Shown piece after piece: positions 7,748-16,044 of a DNA stretch of 64,000 nucleotides. This stretch comes from CAYPNF01 sp964411985 (lineage in GTDB: Bacteria > Verrucomicrobiota > Verrucomicrobiia > Limisphaerales > J093): the NCBI GenBank assembly GCA_964411985.1, contig CAYPNF010000012.1:62001-126000 (forward strand), in the 5' to 3' direction. The position numbers were made by a program, and so were the translations under genes. Each line of letters opens with the position of its first letter. Position 1 is the first letter of the stretch. The notes under the pieces are model-generated. The model did no database searches and was not told the origin of the DNA. It worked only from the letters and a program-made list of their open reading frames with translations.

Positions 7748-10114
7748 TTATTCAGGGGCTCGCAAAGCGCCCACCAGATCAAGATGCCGGAGTCGTTGGA
7801 GAACCACCAGAGCGGAGAGGGCGGACGCGACCGTGATGACTAGCACGGCAAAGGCGTAGTTGTTCGCCGTGAGAACCAGTGGCAAGCGGACCGTTTCCGT
7901 GTTGACCGACCGGAGAATGACCGCTGCAAATCCCGTTCCGGCCAGCAAGCCCAGGGGAACGGCCAGCATGGCCAACAGGACCAGTTCCGTGATGAGCACC
8001 GCCCCCACTTCGCGCTGGGAGAAGCCGATCACACGCAGCGTCGCCAACTCGCGGGCTCGTTCCGCGAGCGAGATCCGGGCATTGTTGTAGACCACCCCAA
8101 ACGCCACCACCACGGCAAAACCGAGGTAGATCTTTTGAATCAGCCCAATGCTGGCCGCCGTCGTCTTTTGGAAATTGGCGCGCAGTGATTCTTTGATCGC
8201 GACCCAACTCACGCGGGGGAGCCCTTTGAGCGCCCGGAGAAACGCTCCCCTCTGGTTGGGATCAACGCGGATGCTGGCCCCAGTGATCACATCGCCTTCC
8301 TCCAGGAGTCGATTGAGGGCGTGGAGGTCCATGTAGGCCGCCATGCCGGCGAAGTCCTCGGCCAACCCCACCAGCGGAACGAGCTTGGAGAGACGCTTTC
8401 CCTCCAGGAACTCGATCGTCAACAGATCGCCGGGCGCGGCATGGAGGACCTCTGCCAGTTTGGCTGATACGACCAGGCCCTGTGAGGGCAGGGGAATCTG
8501 GTGGTAGGCGGCGTTGATGACGCGGTTGTGAGGGCCGCCCGCCTCGATCCCCAAGATGCCAAGTTGGCGTTGGCGATGTCCGGAGTGAATGCGTACCATG
8601 GCGTTGCGGACCGGTTCTGCGTAGAGCACTCCCGGTAGTTGCCGGATGTCATGCTTGACGCGGTCGTTGCCTGGTTCCAGCAATCCGATGCTCAAGTCCT
8701 GACGCTGCACGATATCCCACTGGAAGCCCAACACCTCGTTGACGCCGTCGCGAAACGAATTGGGGATGACCAGGATTCCTGTAGCCAGCGCCAATCCTGC
8801 AACCGTGAAAAGGGCCTGAACGGGCTTCCGTTCCAGGTTGCGGACCGCGATGCGGAAGGTGTTCGAAAGGAAGTGGGCGATCCCGGTCCGTTCCAACAAA
8901 GCGGGTCGGTAGTTGGCAGGAGGCTCGGGGCGCATCGCTTCGGCGGGAGGTAATCGGGCCGCGCGCCGAACGGCACTCAACACGCCTACGGCTGCTGCCG
9001 CCCCACATAAGCCCAAGGCCAGCAAGAGTGAGGAACGGTCGAACCGAAACGCCAACTGCGGGAACCGGAAGAAAAGATGGTACATGTCCACGATGTGGTG
9101 ACCCAGGATGATGCCGCCGATCCATCCAATCACAGTTCCCGCTGCCACCATTACGAAAGCGAATTGAAGGTAGTGCAGGGCAATCTGGCGGTTACCAAAC
9201 CCAAAGGCCTTGAGCACCGCAATTTGCTCCCGCTGCAGATTGACCAACCGGGAGAGGACGGCATTGGTCATGAATGCCGCCACGCTGAGGAAAACCAAGG
9301 GAAAACCGATGGAGAGCGTCTGCAAGATGCGGATCTCGTCGGAAACTCGGATATGCGACGGGTGGTCCTTGCGGCCATAAGCGCCTCGTCCGCCATAGGG
9401 CAGGAGCAACTGATCCAGTTGCGCGAGAACCGGCTGGGCTGATACCCCTGGTTCCAACGCCAGGGAGAGGTGATTACAGGCGCCATCCAGGTCAAATGCG
9501 GCCGCTACCTCCTTGTAGGACATCCAGAAGATCCCGTAACTCCGGTTGTCCGGCAGGGCCGTGCCCGGCCTTGATTCAAAGATGTACTCGGGAGAGAGCA
9601 CGATGCCCGCGATCTTGAGTTCCTGACGGCGTCCGTTCAGGAGCATGGCAATGGCATCTCCGGGCTTCAGGTTGTTCGCTTCCGCAAAGGCTTCCCCTAC
9701 GAGCACTTCCCCGCGGCTGCCAGGGCTGAGCCATCGACCTGCCCGCAGGTAAAGACGGTTTAGGAGGGGTTCACTCTGCTCGGGAACAGAACGAACGAGG
9801 CCGCTAGCTGGCTCCTCCAAGTCGGGAATATCCAGCGTGACCTGACACGACAAATCAGCTTCGAGTGCTGCCACCCCCGGGATAGCCCGTGCCCGGTCCG
9901 CCACCCACATGGGAGCGCGTTTGAAGTGGGCAAATACCTCTGCAAACCTATGTGCCTGGTAGTATTCAAGGCGGGTCTCCTCCAGTGAGAAGATCAGACT
10001 GCGCGCCATGATCATCATCGCCAACCCGCAAGCCATCACCAGCGACACGGAAATGGCCTGCCCCTTCATTCGGGACAAATCGCGCCAGAGTTTGCGATCC
10101 AGTTGCGAGATCAT
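7748..10114 (-). CDS. ABC transporter permease with two FtsX domains
   Basis: The product is about 788 residues with the duplicated FtsX/MacB-like plan: N-terminal helix (KGQAISVSLVMACGLAMMIM), a periplasmic core domain, three helices around residues 260-380, then a second set with helix ALFTVAGLALATGILVIP, another periplasmic domain and C-terminal helices (LITELVLLAMLAVPLGLLAG). This duplicated form is typical of LolE-like or DevC/SalY permeases acting alone rather than as homodimers. The ATG at 10114 overlaps the ATPase stop by one base (TAATG), so the two are translationally coupled. The cargo is unknown; the partner adaptor suggests export across the envelope. Confidence 0.9.
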   Translation of the reverse strand: MISQLDRKLWRDLSRMKGQAISVSLVMACGLAMMIMARSLIFSLEETRLEYYQAHRFAEVFAHFKRAPMWVADRARAIPGVAALEADLSCQVTLDIPDLEEPASGLVRSVPEQSEPLLNRLYLRAGRWLSPGSRGEVLVGEAFAEANNLKPGDAIAMLLNGRRQELKIAGIVLSPEYIFESRPGTALPDNRSYGIFWMSYKEVAAAFDLDGACNHLSLALEPGVSAQPVLAQLDQLLLPYGGRGAYGRKDHPSHIRVSDEIRILQTLSIGFPLVFLSVAAFMTNAVLSRLVNLQREQIAVLKAFGFGNRQIALHYLQFAFVMVAAGTVIGWIGGIILGHHIVDMYHLFFRFPQLAFRFDRSSLLLALGLCGAAAAVGVLSAVRRAARLPPAEAMRPEPPANYRPALLERTGIAHFLSNTFRIAVRNLERKPVQALFTVAGLALATGILVIPNSFRDGVNEVLGFQWDIVQRQDLSIGLLEPGNDRVKHDIRQLPGVLYAEPVRNAMVRIHSGHRQRQLGILGIEAGGPHNRVINAAYHQIPLPSQGLVVSAKLAEVLHAAPGDLLTIEFLEGKRLSKLVPLVGLAEDFAGMAAYMDLHALNRLLEEGDVITGASIRVDPNQRGAFLRALKGLPRVSWVAIKESLRANFQKTTAASIGLIQKIYLGFAVVVAFGVVYNNARISLAERARELATLRVIGFSQREVGAVLITELVLLAMLAVPLGLLAGTGFAAVILRSVNTETVRLPLVLTANNYAFAVLVITVASALSALVVLQRLRHLDLVGALRAPE

Positions 10115-10860
10115 TACCAACTGAGGCCGCGGACCGGCGCTCGCACAGTGTTTTCCCGAGTCCGGTGCACCGAGCCGTCCGAGAAGTAGACCACCCGGTC
10201 CGCCATATCCGCCATGATCGCATTGTGCGTAATCACCACCGTCAGGGTTCCTAGTTCGCGATTCACCCTTTCAATGGCTTCCAGGACCACAATGCCTGTC
10301 TTGACATCCAGAGCTCCTGTCGGCTCATCGCAGAGCAACACGGCCGGCCGCTTGGCAATCGCGCGCGCAATCGCCACGCGTTGTTGCTCGCCGCCAGATA
10401 ATTGGGCCGGGAAATGGTCGAGCCGAGCACCTAGGTTCACCATCTCTAAGGCTTCCTCTGGAGCCATGGGATTGTGAGCGATCTCGGTGATCAGAGCCAC
10501 GTTCTCCCGGGCGGTGAGACTGGGAATCAGGTTGTAGAATTGGAAGACGAAACCAACACTCTCTCGCCGGTATTCCGTCAACTCCTTCTCAGTTGCCCTG
10601 GTCAGGTCGAGGTCTCGGTAGTTCAACTCACCCGAGGTCGGCACATCCAATCCGCCCAGGTTGTTCAGGAGCGTGGTCTTGCCGCTGCCTGAAGGCCCCA
10701 GCAGCACCACCAGTTCGCCGGAGTAAAGGTCCAGGTCCACCCCCGCCAGGGCGTGTACCTCCGCGTGCCCCCACCCGTAGGTCTTCGTCAGACCCCGGAC
10801 TCGGAATACTTGGGTTCTGGTTGGGGTGGCGGTTCCACCCTTTTCATCCAATGCCTTCAC
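10114..10860 (-). CDS. ABC transporter ATPase (MacB/LolD type)
   Basis: The nucleotide-binding domain has Walker A GPSGSGKTTLLNNL, Q-loop FVFQFYNLIPS, signature LSGGEQQRVAIARAIA, Walker B VLLCDEPTGALD and H-loop VVITHN. The frame stays open far upstream, but homology-like sequence begins only at VFRVRGLTKTYGWG. I therefore place the start near the GTG at 10860 (about 248 residues, normal for the family); a TTG at 10851 is an alternative and no strong ribosome site decides between them. It energises the permease encoded immediately downstream. Confidence 0.85.
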   Translation of the reverse strand: MKALDEKGGTATPTRTQVFRVRGLTKTYGWGHAEVHALAGVDLDLYSGELVVLLGPSGSGKTTLLNNLGGLDVPTSGELNYRDLDLTRATEKELTEYRRESVGFVFQFYNLIPSLTARENVALITEIAHNPMAPEEALEMVNLGARLDHFPAQLSGGEQQRVAIARAIAKRPAVLLCDEPTGALDVKTGIVVLEAIERVNRELGTLTVVITHNAIMADMADRVVYFSDGSVHRTRENTVRAPVRGLSW

Positions 10861-11086
10861 CGCTGGAAAGACTGTGGGATAGACCCCGGTTTGCCAAGCG
10901 GGTTTTGTCTCCCAATTTGTAGCCGCGCTTGGCAAAGCGCGCTGGAGACGAGGCGGAGAGAGCAAGTGCTGTCTGCCGACGGCGTCTGCGGAAAAAACCA
11001 CTCTGTCGATGCGTTCGGAAGAACGCGCATTCTGCCAACCATCCAAACGGAGTGCCGTGGACAGCCCTGCCTTACCACAAGCCCGG
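10861..11086. other. Structured gap upstream of the exporter operon
   Basis: No convincing gene is present, although both strands are open over much of it. It holds a perfect GCGTTC/GAACGC hairpin at 11011-11026 and inverted GCGC-flanked motifs around 10931-10950, consistent with a palindromic intergenic element or the untranslated leader of the ATPase operon. Confidence 0.35.
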
Positions 11087-12079
11087 CTACAATCCCCCCA
11101 GCGACGGCCGGGCCACCGTTTTCGGCGACCCGGCAAAGAAGGCCTCCGCCCTCGCCTGCGCTTCTTCCAGCGTCGGGGCATTCAGGATCTGGACGTAGAA
11201 AGCGTGTCCAAATAGGAAATTGGCGGAGAAATACTTGGTAAACATCCTAATTCGCCGCAGACCCACCGCAGGCTCAAAGTCCTCAGCAATGTACCGCAAC
11301 ATCCGCCGCCACAGGTCTCCGTACTGAACCTCCGCTGGATGGTCCCAAGCCGCGAAGATCCAGGGGCGCGCCACCGCCATGCGCCCAATCATCACTCCAC
11401 AGGCCGATTGCAGCGACCCCATCAGTGACCCGACGTGTTCCGGCCCCCCCAGATCGCCATTGGCAATGACCGGCAGCTTGGTGAGGGAGGTCACCCACGG
11501 GATCAACTCGTGCTTCGCACGCCGCTTGAATTTGTCTTCGAAGAAGCGTGGGTGAAGTATCAGGGCATCGACACCCGCCTCCTCGAGAAATCGGACTCGC
11601 TCCGCAAAACGCTGCTCCCAACCAGGCCTCCTGGATCCCAGTCGGATCTTGGCAGTCAATAGGCCCGGCCAGTGCCGCCTGCTCTCCGTCACCACTTTGC
11701 GCATGGCATCGAAGTTTTCGAACAGAGCGCTGCCCGCGTCCCGCATGCGAATGGCGGGAGCATCGCAGGCCAGGTTGAGGTCGACATACTCCACCCTCTG
11801 TTCGCCGAGCCGGTCGAGGATCCGGTCCATGGGATCTTTCTCCAGCGCCATGAGTTGGAACACCACTCGACCTTCTTGGGGACGCCGCCGTACCCAAGGG
11901 GATTCTTCGAAGTTATCGCTGAGGATTTGCTTGGCCGCGAGCATTTCGGTCCAGAACGCTCCACAGCCGCCCAACTCCGCCACCAGACGGCGGAAAGCGC
12001 TATGGGTGTACCCAGCCATGGGGGCGCAGAACCGGGCAGGGGCAAAACTCACCCCACGGATGACACATTCGTTGAACAA
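11087..12079 (-). CDS. tRNA-dihydrouridine synthase
   Basis: This 330-residue flavoenzyme reduces uridine in the tRNA D-loop using FMN and NAD(P)H. Family landmarks are the N-terminal FMN loop FCAPMAGYTHSAFRRL, the catalytic-cysteine motif NLACDAPAIRMRDAGSAL, the substrate segment HPRFFEDKFKRRA (the usual HxR) and the phosphate-binding strand VIANGDLGG followed by GVMIGRMAVARPWIF. The catalytic motif is divergent from the common NxGCPxxK form but keeps the cysteine. The gene starts 8 nt after the stop of the upstream oxidoreductase gene, so they are probably cotranscribed without functional relation. Which Dus subfamily (A, B or C) it belongs to is not clear by eye. Confidence 0.87.
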   Translation of the reverse strand: MFNECVIRGVSFAPARFCAPMAGYTHSAFRRLVAELGGCGAFWTEMLAAKQILSDNFEESPWVRRRPQEGRVVFQLMALEKDPMDRILDRLGEQRVEYVDLNLACDAPAIRMRDAGSALFENFDAMRKVVTESRRHWPGLLTAKIRLGSRRPGWEQRFAERVRFLEEAGVDALILHPRFFEDKFKRRAKHELIPWVTSLTKLPVIANGDLGGPEHVGSLMGSLQSACGVMIGRMAVARPWIFAAWDHPAEVQYGDLWRRMLRYIAEDFEPAVGLRRIRMFTKYFSANFLFGHAFYVQILNAPTLEEAQARAEAFFAGSPKTVARPSLGGL

Positions 12080-12087
12080 GGCAGAGC

Positions 12088-13512
12088 CTACTTGAACTGG
12101 TACGGCTTCCTTGCCGGACGCATTTCAATGCGGGTGTTGGCTTCCTTGTCGTCCACGAATCTCTCCTTCTTCGGATCCCAGCGAAGCGGCGTTCCCATGC
12201 GCGTGGCTATGTCGCTCAGGTGACAAAGGGCGTCGGCCTGGAAGGCTTCGTCGATGGAGCAGATGGCCGGCTTGCGGCTCTTCACGGAATCGAGGAAATT
12301 GCGAGCGTGGTTGCTGCTTTGGATGAGGCGAACGTCTTTGTCCGTGAACTTCTCCTCCACCAACTTCTCTGGAGAGGTGCGGATGCCACCCCGGTCCACC
12401 AGCACCCACCCTTCTGAGCCTTCAAAGGCGGTGCCATGATCGATCACCCGCCCGTACTTTTTCTCCCACGGTTTGAAATCGTTCATCGGGAGTTCTTTCT
12501 CGTAGTTGTTACGAACTCCTCGGTAGACCATGCGCACGCCATCAGCAAAGGTGAAGTTGACATCCCACGCCACGGAGGTGTTACAGGCGCCTTCGGTCGG
12601 GATCACACCTTTACCCTCGACTTCGAAGGTGTTCGACATCATGGCTGGGTGTCCCCAATAGGCAATGTCCAGCGGATGCACCCCCCAACCAGCGATGAAT
12701 CCCAGGGCATAGTCGTAGTTGAACCACCAGGTTTTCCAGGAACCCTCCGGCAGGTTGTCGAAGGCCTTGCCGTCGGTGTACGGGGTCTGTTGAGCCGGTC
12801 CCAGCCAGCGATCGTAGTCCAGACCCTCCGGTGGAGTGGTGGGTTTGGTGCTGCCGCCAGGGCGGCTGGCCGAACACCAGACATTGATCAGCTTCAGACG
12901 CCCGATGCGTCCGTTGCGCACCAACTCGCAGGCGAGTCGGAACTGGCTGCTGGAACGTTGCTGGGTGCCGAACTGGAAGATTCTCTTGTTCTTGTGGATC
13001 TCTTTGCGGAGGAGCTGGTCTTCGGCAATGGTAAGCCCTAGCGGTTTCTCCACGTACATGTCCTTCCCAGCGCGGGCTGCCGCCAGAGCTGCGGGGACGT
13101 GCCAGTGGTCTGGGGTGGCGATCAAAACCGCGTCCACATCTTTCCGGGCCAGCAGTTCCTTGAAGTCAGCGTGGGTGGCCGGAGCCGCTCCCTGCTTGTC
13201 CTGGACCTGTTTGATGGCCTGATTCAGATTCAGCTTCGCTACGTCTGACAACGCGGTGACATGGCAATCTGGCTGGCTTAGGAAATTCCCCATGACACCC
13301 CGGCCTTGAGGACCGATGCCGATACAACCCAGCTGGATCCGGCTGTTTGCGGCCACGGCACCTTCCTTTCCCAGCGCGCTGGCAGGCACGAGGGAGGGCA
13401 GGCATGCTGCACCTGCGGTGATCAGCAGATTCTGTTTCAGAAACGCGCGACGGGATGGAAACATCATGGGTTGCTCAGGTTGCTTCATGGACAGCATCAT
13501 TGGCAGACCCAT
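12088..13512 (-). CDS. Gfo/Idh/MocA family oxidoreductase 2, exported
   Basis: The 474-residue protein has an RR-type leader (PSRRAFLKQNLLITAGAA near residues 19-36), Rossmann motif GCIGIGPQGRGVMG, ATPDHWHVPAALAAARAGK, the EKP motif in DMYVEKPLGL, and a C-terminal domain with GWGVHPLDIAYWG. This subgroup, with TPDHWH and YVEKPL, is very abundant in Planctomycetes and Verrucomicrobia and is usually annotated only as an oxidoreductase. Several Met codons lie near the start (residues 1, 5, 6, 9, 16, 17); all keep the leader, so the exact start is uncertain. The substrate, presumably a sugar or sugar acid, is inferred from the family only. Confidence 0.88.
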   Translation of the reverse strand: MGLPMMLSMKQPEQPMMFPSRRAFLKQNLLITAGAACLPSLVPASALGKEGAVAANSRIQLGCIGIGPQGRGVMGNFLSQPDCHVTALSDVAKLNLNQAIKQVQDKQGAAPATHADFKELLARKDVDAVLIATPDHWHVPAALAAARAGKDMYVEKPLGLTIAEDQLLRKEIHKNKRIFQFGTQQRSSSQFRLACELVRNGRIGRLKLINVWCSASRPGGSTKPTTPPEGLDYDRWLGPAQQTPYTDGKAFDNLPEGSWKTWWFNYDYALGFIAGWGVHPLDIAYWGHPAMMSNTFEVEGKGVIPTEGACNTSVAWDVNFTFADGVRMVYRGVRNNYEKELPMNDFKPWEKKYGRVIDHGTAFEGSEGWVLVDRGGIRTSPEKLVEEKFTDKDVRLIQSSNHARNFLDSVKSRKPAICSIDEAFQADALCHLSDIATRMGTPLRWDPKKERFVDDKEANTRIEMRPARKPYQFK

Positions 13513-13691
13513 GGGCGAATTCCAGCACTTTTTGCGAGTGGCGTTTCTTGCTCACCGTCAATTCCTGAAGCGGCTTCGAGGGTTGAATTGGTGGCGGTTA
13601 CGAAATGCATGGCTCGTCGTAGGTTTTCCTCGTCCGGTTGGGTGCAGGAGGGTCCCATCGAGAGCAGCCACGCCCAGTTTGTCATTCGCTT

Positions 13692-13721
13692 TTGACTCCG
13701 GCCTGGCTGGCCGAGTATCCT
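13692..13721 (+). promoter_or_regulatory. Candidate sigma-70 promoter for the spermidine-synthase-like gene
   Basis: TTGACT at 13692-13697 (5/6 to consensus) and TATCCT at 13716-13721 (4/6), spaced by 18 nt. Transcription would start near 13728, giving a leader of about 55 nt. This is pattern evidence only. Confidence 0.35.
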
Positions 13722-13782
13722 TCCCTGTCCCCCGGGTCAGCTGTGCCTAGGCGCTTGTGCTTCGGCACGCCTTGAGTCACGA

Positions 13783-16038
13783 ATGACAGGATCAGGAACA
13801 AAGTGGTTGTTTGGGACGGCGCTGGCCGCGAGCGCCGCGCTTTCGTTTTGGATCGAGCTGATGATGGCCAAGTGGATCCTGCCGTGGGCGGGCGGGGCGG
13901 CCTGGGTGTGGACCGTCTGTCTGGTGTTTTTCCAGATCGCATTGCTGGCGGGGTATGCTTACGCTCACGGTTCCTCGCGGTATCTCTCTCTGAAAACGCA
14001 ATGCCTGCTTCATGGCCTGCTCCTGGCGTCGGCGGTGTTTTGTCTGCCGATCCTGGCGAGCACTTCGGGGTTGGCCCAGCTGGAGACCACCAGTCGACCC
14101 GCATGGCAGCTCTGCTGGGTTTTGGCTTTGCACGCCGGGCTTCCTTTCTTCGCTTTGACTGGGACCTCGGTCCTGCTGCAGGCCTGGTATGGCAGAGCCC
14201 CAGGCGAACGCGCTGCGGACCCGTATTTTCTCTACGCCGCGAGCAATGCCGGCAGTCTGGGTAGCTTGCTGAGCTATCCCTTTCTGATCGAACCCACGGT
14301 GGCTCTGAAAACCCAGGCCACCGGTTGGTCCATCGGATATGGGATCGCGGTGGTCCTCATCCTCGCCTGTGGAGGCCTGGCTTTGCGCGTAAGTGCGAAA
14401 CCCCGGCAAGAGGACAAGCGTGTGGAGGATTCGGAGCCAATCCCCTCAGCCGTTTCCGTGCGCACGCGTCTGGTTTGGATTCTCCTGGCCGCGCTTCCCT
14501 CGGCGTTGATGGTGAGTTGCACCTCGTTTTTGTGCACAGATGTGGCGTCGGTCCCTTTTCTTTGGGTTGCGCCCTTGGCGGTCTACTTGGCCACATACAT
14601 TGCGGCCTTCAGTGAGACGGCGCGAAGATTTCGATCCGGGTGGGAGTGGTCGCTCCCATTGGCGTCCGTTGCGCTCGCGTTTCTGCTGGGAGTGCGGGGG
14701 ACTTCGCCCTGGCCCTTGGTGGCGGCGATCCACTTGGTGTTCTTGGCGGTGGCGGGGCTGGTGTGTCACGGTCGGTTGGCGGAGTTGCGGCCGCCAACGC
14801 GCGATCTGCCGGCGTTTTATCTGCATGCAGCGCTGGGTGGGGCGCTGGGTGGCATGTTCAGCTCCCTGGCAGCACCGGTTCTCTTTGACCGGGTGCTGGA
14901 GTATCCGCTCGTGGCGGTCGCGGTGGTGGTGGTTTGGGCGACTCAGCCGCATGTAGGTTTGCTCAAGAGCCCCTCGAAGCGGTTGCCACCGGGTTGGGTC
15001 CGGAGCGTCGGCTGGGCGATCGGGATCCTATTCTGGGGAGTCTGCGCCGCGTGGATTCTCGCTGAAGCGCGGCGTGGCGCCTATGCGCCTCTGGGTACTC
15101 GGGCCTTCTTCTTTGCTGGCTTGGTTCTCGCGGCCTACCTCACCAGCAAAGTGAGACTTTGGTTCGCGGTGGCTTATGCAGCGATTTTAATGGCTGTGGT
15201 GGTGGGCGAATGGGTCAACCGGGTGGCGGTGTTCCAAGCTCGAAACCGGTATGGGGTGGTGCAGGTTCTCAAAGACGAGCAACGAGGCGCGATGGAGCTC
15301 TGGCACGGAACGACGCTGCATGGCCGACAATTCCTCGACCCCGTGCGCAAAGCGGCCGCCCTGGGCTACTACCACCGTTTGGGGCCCGTAGGTGCGATCT
15401 TTTCCGAGTTTCGGAGAAGTCATCGGCCGCCGAGAGTCGCGGTCGTGGGGTTAGGGGCGGGGGTGTTGGCTGCCTACGGGCGTGCGGGCGAACACTGGTC
15501 CTTTTACGAGATCGATCCGCTCGTCCGCCAGGTGGCCTATGACACCAATTACTTCAGTTACCTTACCGAGCAAACCAAGGCCCAGGTTGAGTGTGTGTTG
15601 GGGGATGGACGGCTTGGGATCGCCCGTTTGGAAGATGCTTCATGCGGGTTAATCCTGTTGGACGCCTTCAGTTCCGATTCCATCCCTTCCCATTTGCTTA
15701 CCCGTGAGGCGGTGTCCATGTATCTTCAGAAGCTTGCGCCCGGCGGGTTTCTCGCCTTCCACATCTCCAACCGCGTGCTGCAGTTGGAGCCCGTCATGGG
15801 AGATTTGGCCGGCTCCCTGGGTTTGGTCTGCTACGGATACCCCGACATGGCGAATACCCCCATCGAACAGGAAGTGGGCAAAGAACCCTCCCAGTGGGTG
15901 GTGTTGGCGCGATCCGAGTCGGACCTTCCTCGGCTTCTCTCCACCAAGGACTGGCGGGAAGTGAAACCTCGGCCGGATGCCCGGGTGTGGACCGACGACT
16001 ACGGCAACGTTCTAGGTGCCCTGAGGCTCTTGCAGTAA
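13783..16038 (+). CDS. Membrane-fused spermidine-synthase-like protein
   Basis: The 751-residue protein has an N-terminal membrane region of roughly a dozen hydrophobic segments (about residues 8-490) joined to a soluble aminopropyltransferase/methyltransferase-like domain (about 550-740). The soluble part shows VAVVGLGAGVLAAYG, the acidic strand end FYEIDP, GDGRLGIAR and LILLDAFSSDSIPSHLLT, the layout of SpeE-like proteins. The GGGDG loop of true spermidine synthases is replaced by GLGAG, so polyamine synthesis is not assured; fused proteins of this kind are common in environmental bacteria and poorly characterised. It is transcribed alone and converges on the beta-helix gene with a 6-nt gap. 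Confidence 0.8.
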   Translation: MTGSGTKWLFGTALAASAALSFWIELMMAKWILPWAGGAAWVWTVCLVFFQIALLAGYAYAHGSSRYLSLKTQCLLHGLLLASAVFCLPILASTSGLAQLETTSRPAWQLCWVLALHAGLPFFALTGTSVLLQAWYGRAPGERAADPYFLYAASNAGSLGSLLSYPFLIEPTVALKTQATGWSIGYGIAVVLILACGGLALRVSAKPRQEDKRVEDSEPIPSAVSVRTRLVWILLAALPSALMVSCTSFLCTDVASVPFLWVAPLAVYLATYIAAFSETARRFRSGWEWSLPLASVALAFLLGVRGTSPWPLVAAIHLVFLAVAGLVCHGRLAELRPPTRDLPAFYLHAALGGALGGMFSSLAAPVLFDRVLEYPLVAVAVVVVWATQPHVGLLKSPSKRLPPGWVRSVGWAIGILFWGVCAAWILAEARRGAYAPLGTRAFFFAGLVLAAYLTSKVRLWFAVAYAAILMAVVVGEWVNRVAVFQARNRYGVVQVLKDEQRGAMELWHGTTLHGRQFLDPVRKAAALGYYHRLGPVGAIFSEFRRSHRPPRVAVVGLGAGVLAAYGRAGEHWSFYEIDPLVRQVAYDTNYFSYLTEQTKAQVECVLGDGRLGIARLEDASCGLILLDAFSSDSIPSHLLTREAVSMYLQKLAPGGFLAFHISNRVLQLEPVMGDLAGSLGLVCYGYPDMANTPIEQEVGKEPSQWVVLARSESDLPRLLSTKDWREVKPRPDARVWTDDYGNVLGALRLLQ

Positions 16039-16044
16039 GCGGTC

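Noticed and set aside
10861..11181. N-terminal extension of the ABC ATPase by about 100 residues
   Set aside because: The extension is Arg/Pro-rich, overlaps the dus gene and crosses hairpins; normal ATPase homology begins only near 10800.
15187..15260. Possible tRNA or small RNA in GC-rich stretches of the spermidine-synthase-like gene
   Set aside because: No cloverleaf or conserved T-loop sequence; the region is inside a confident coding sequence.
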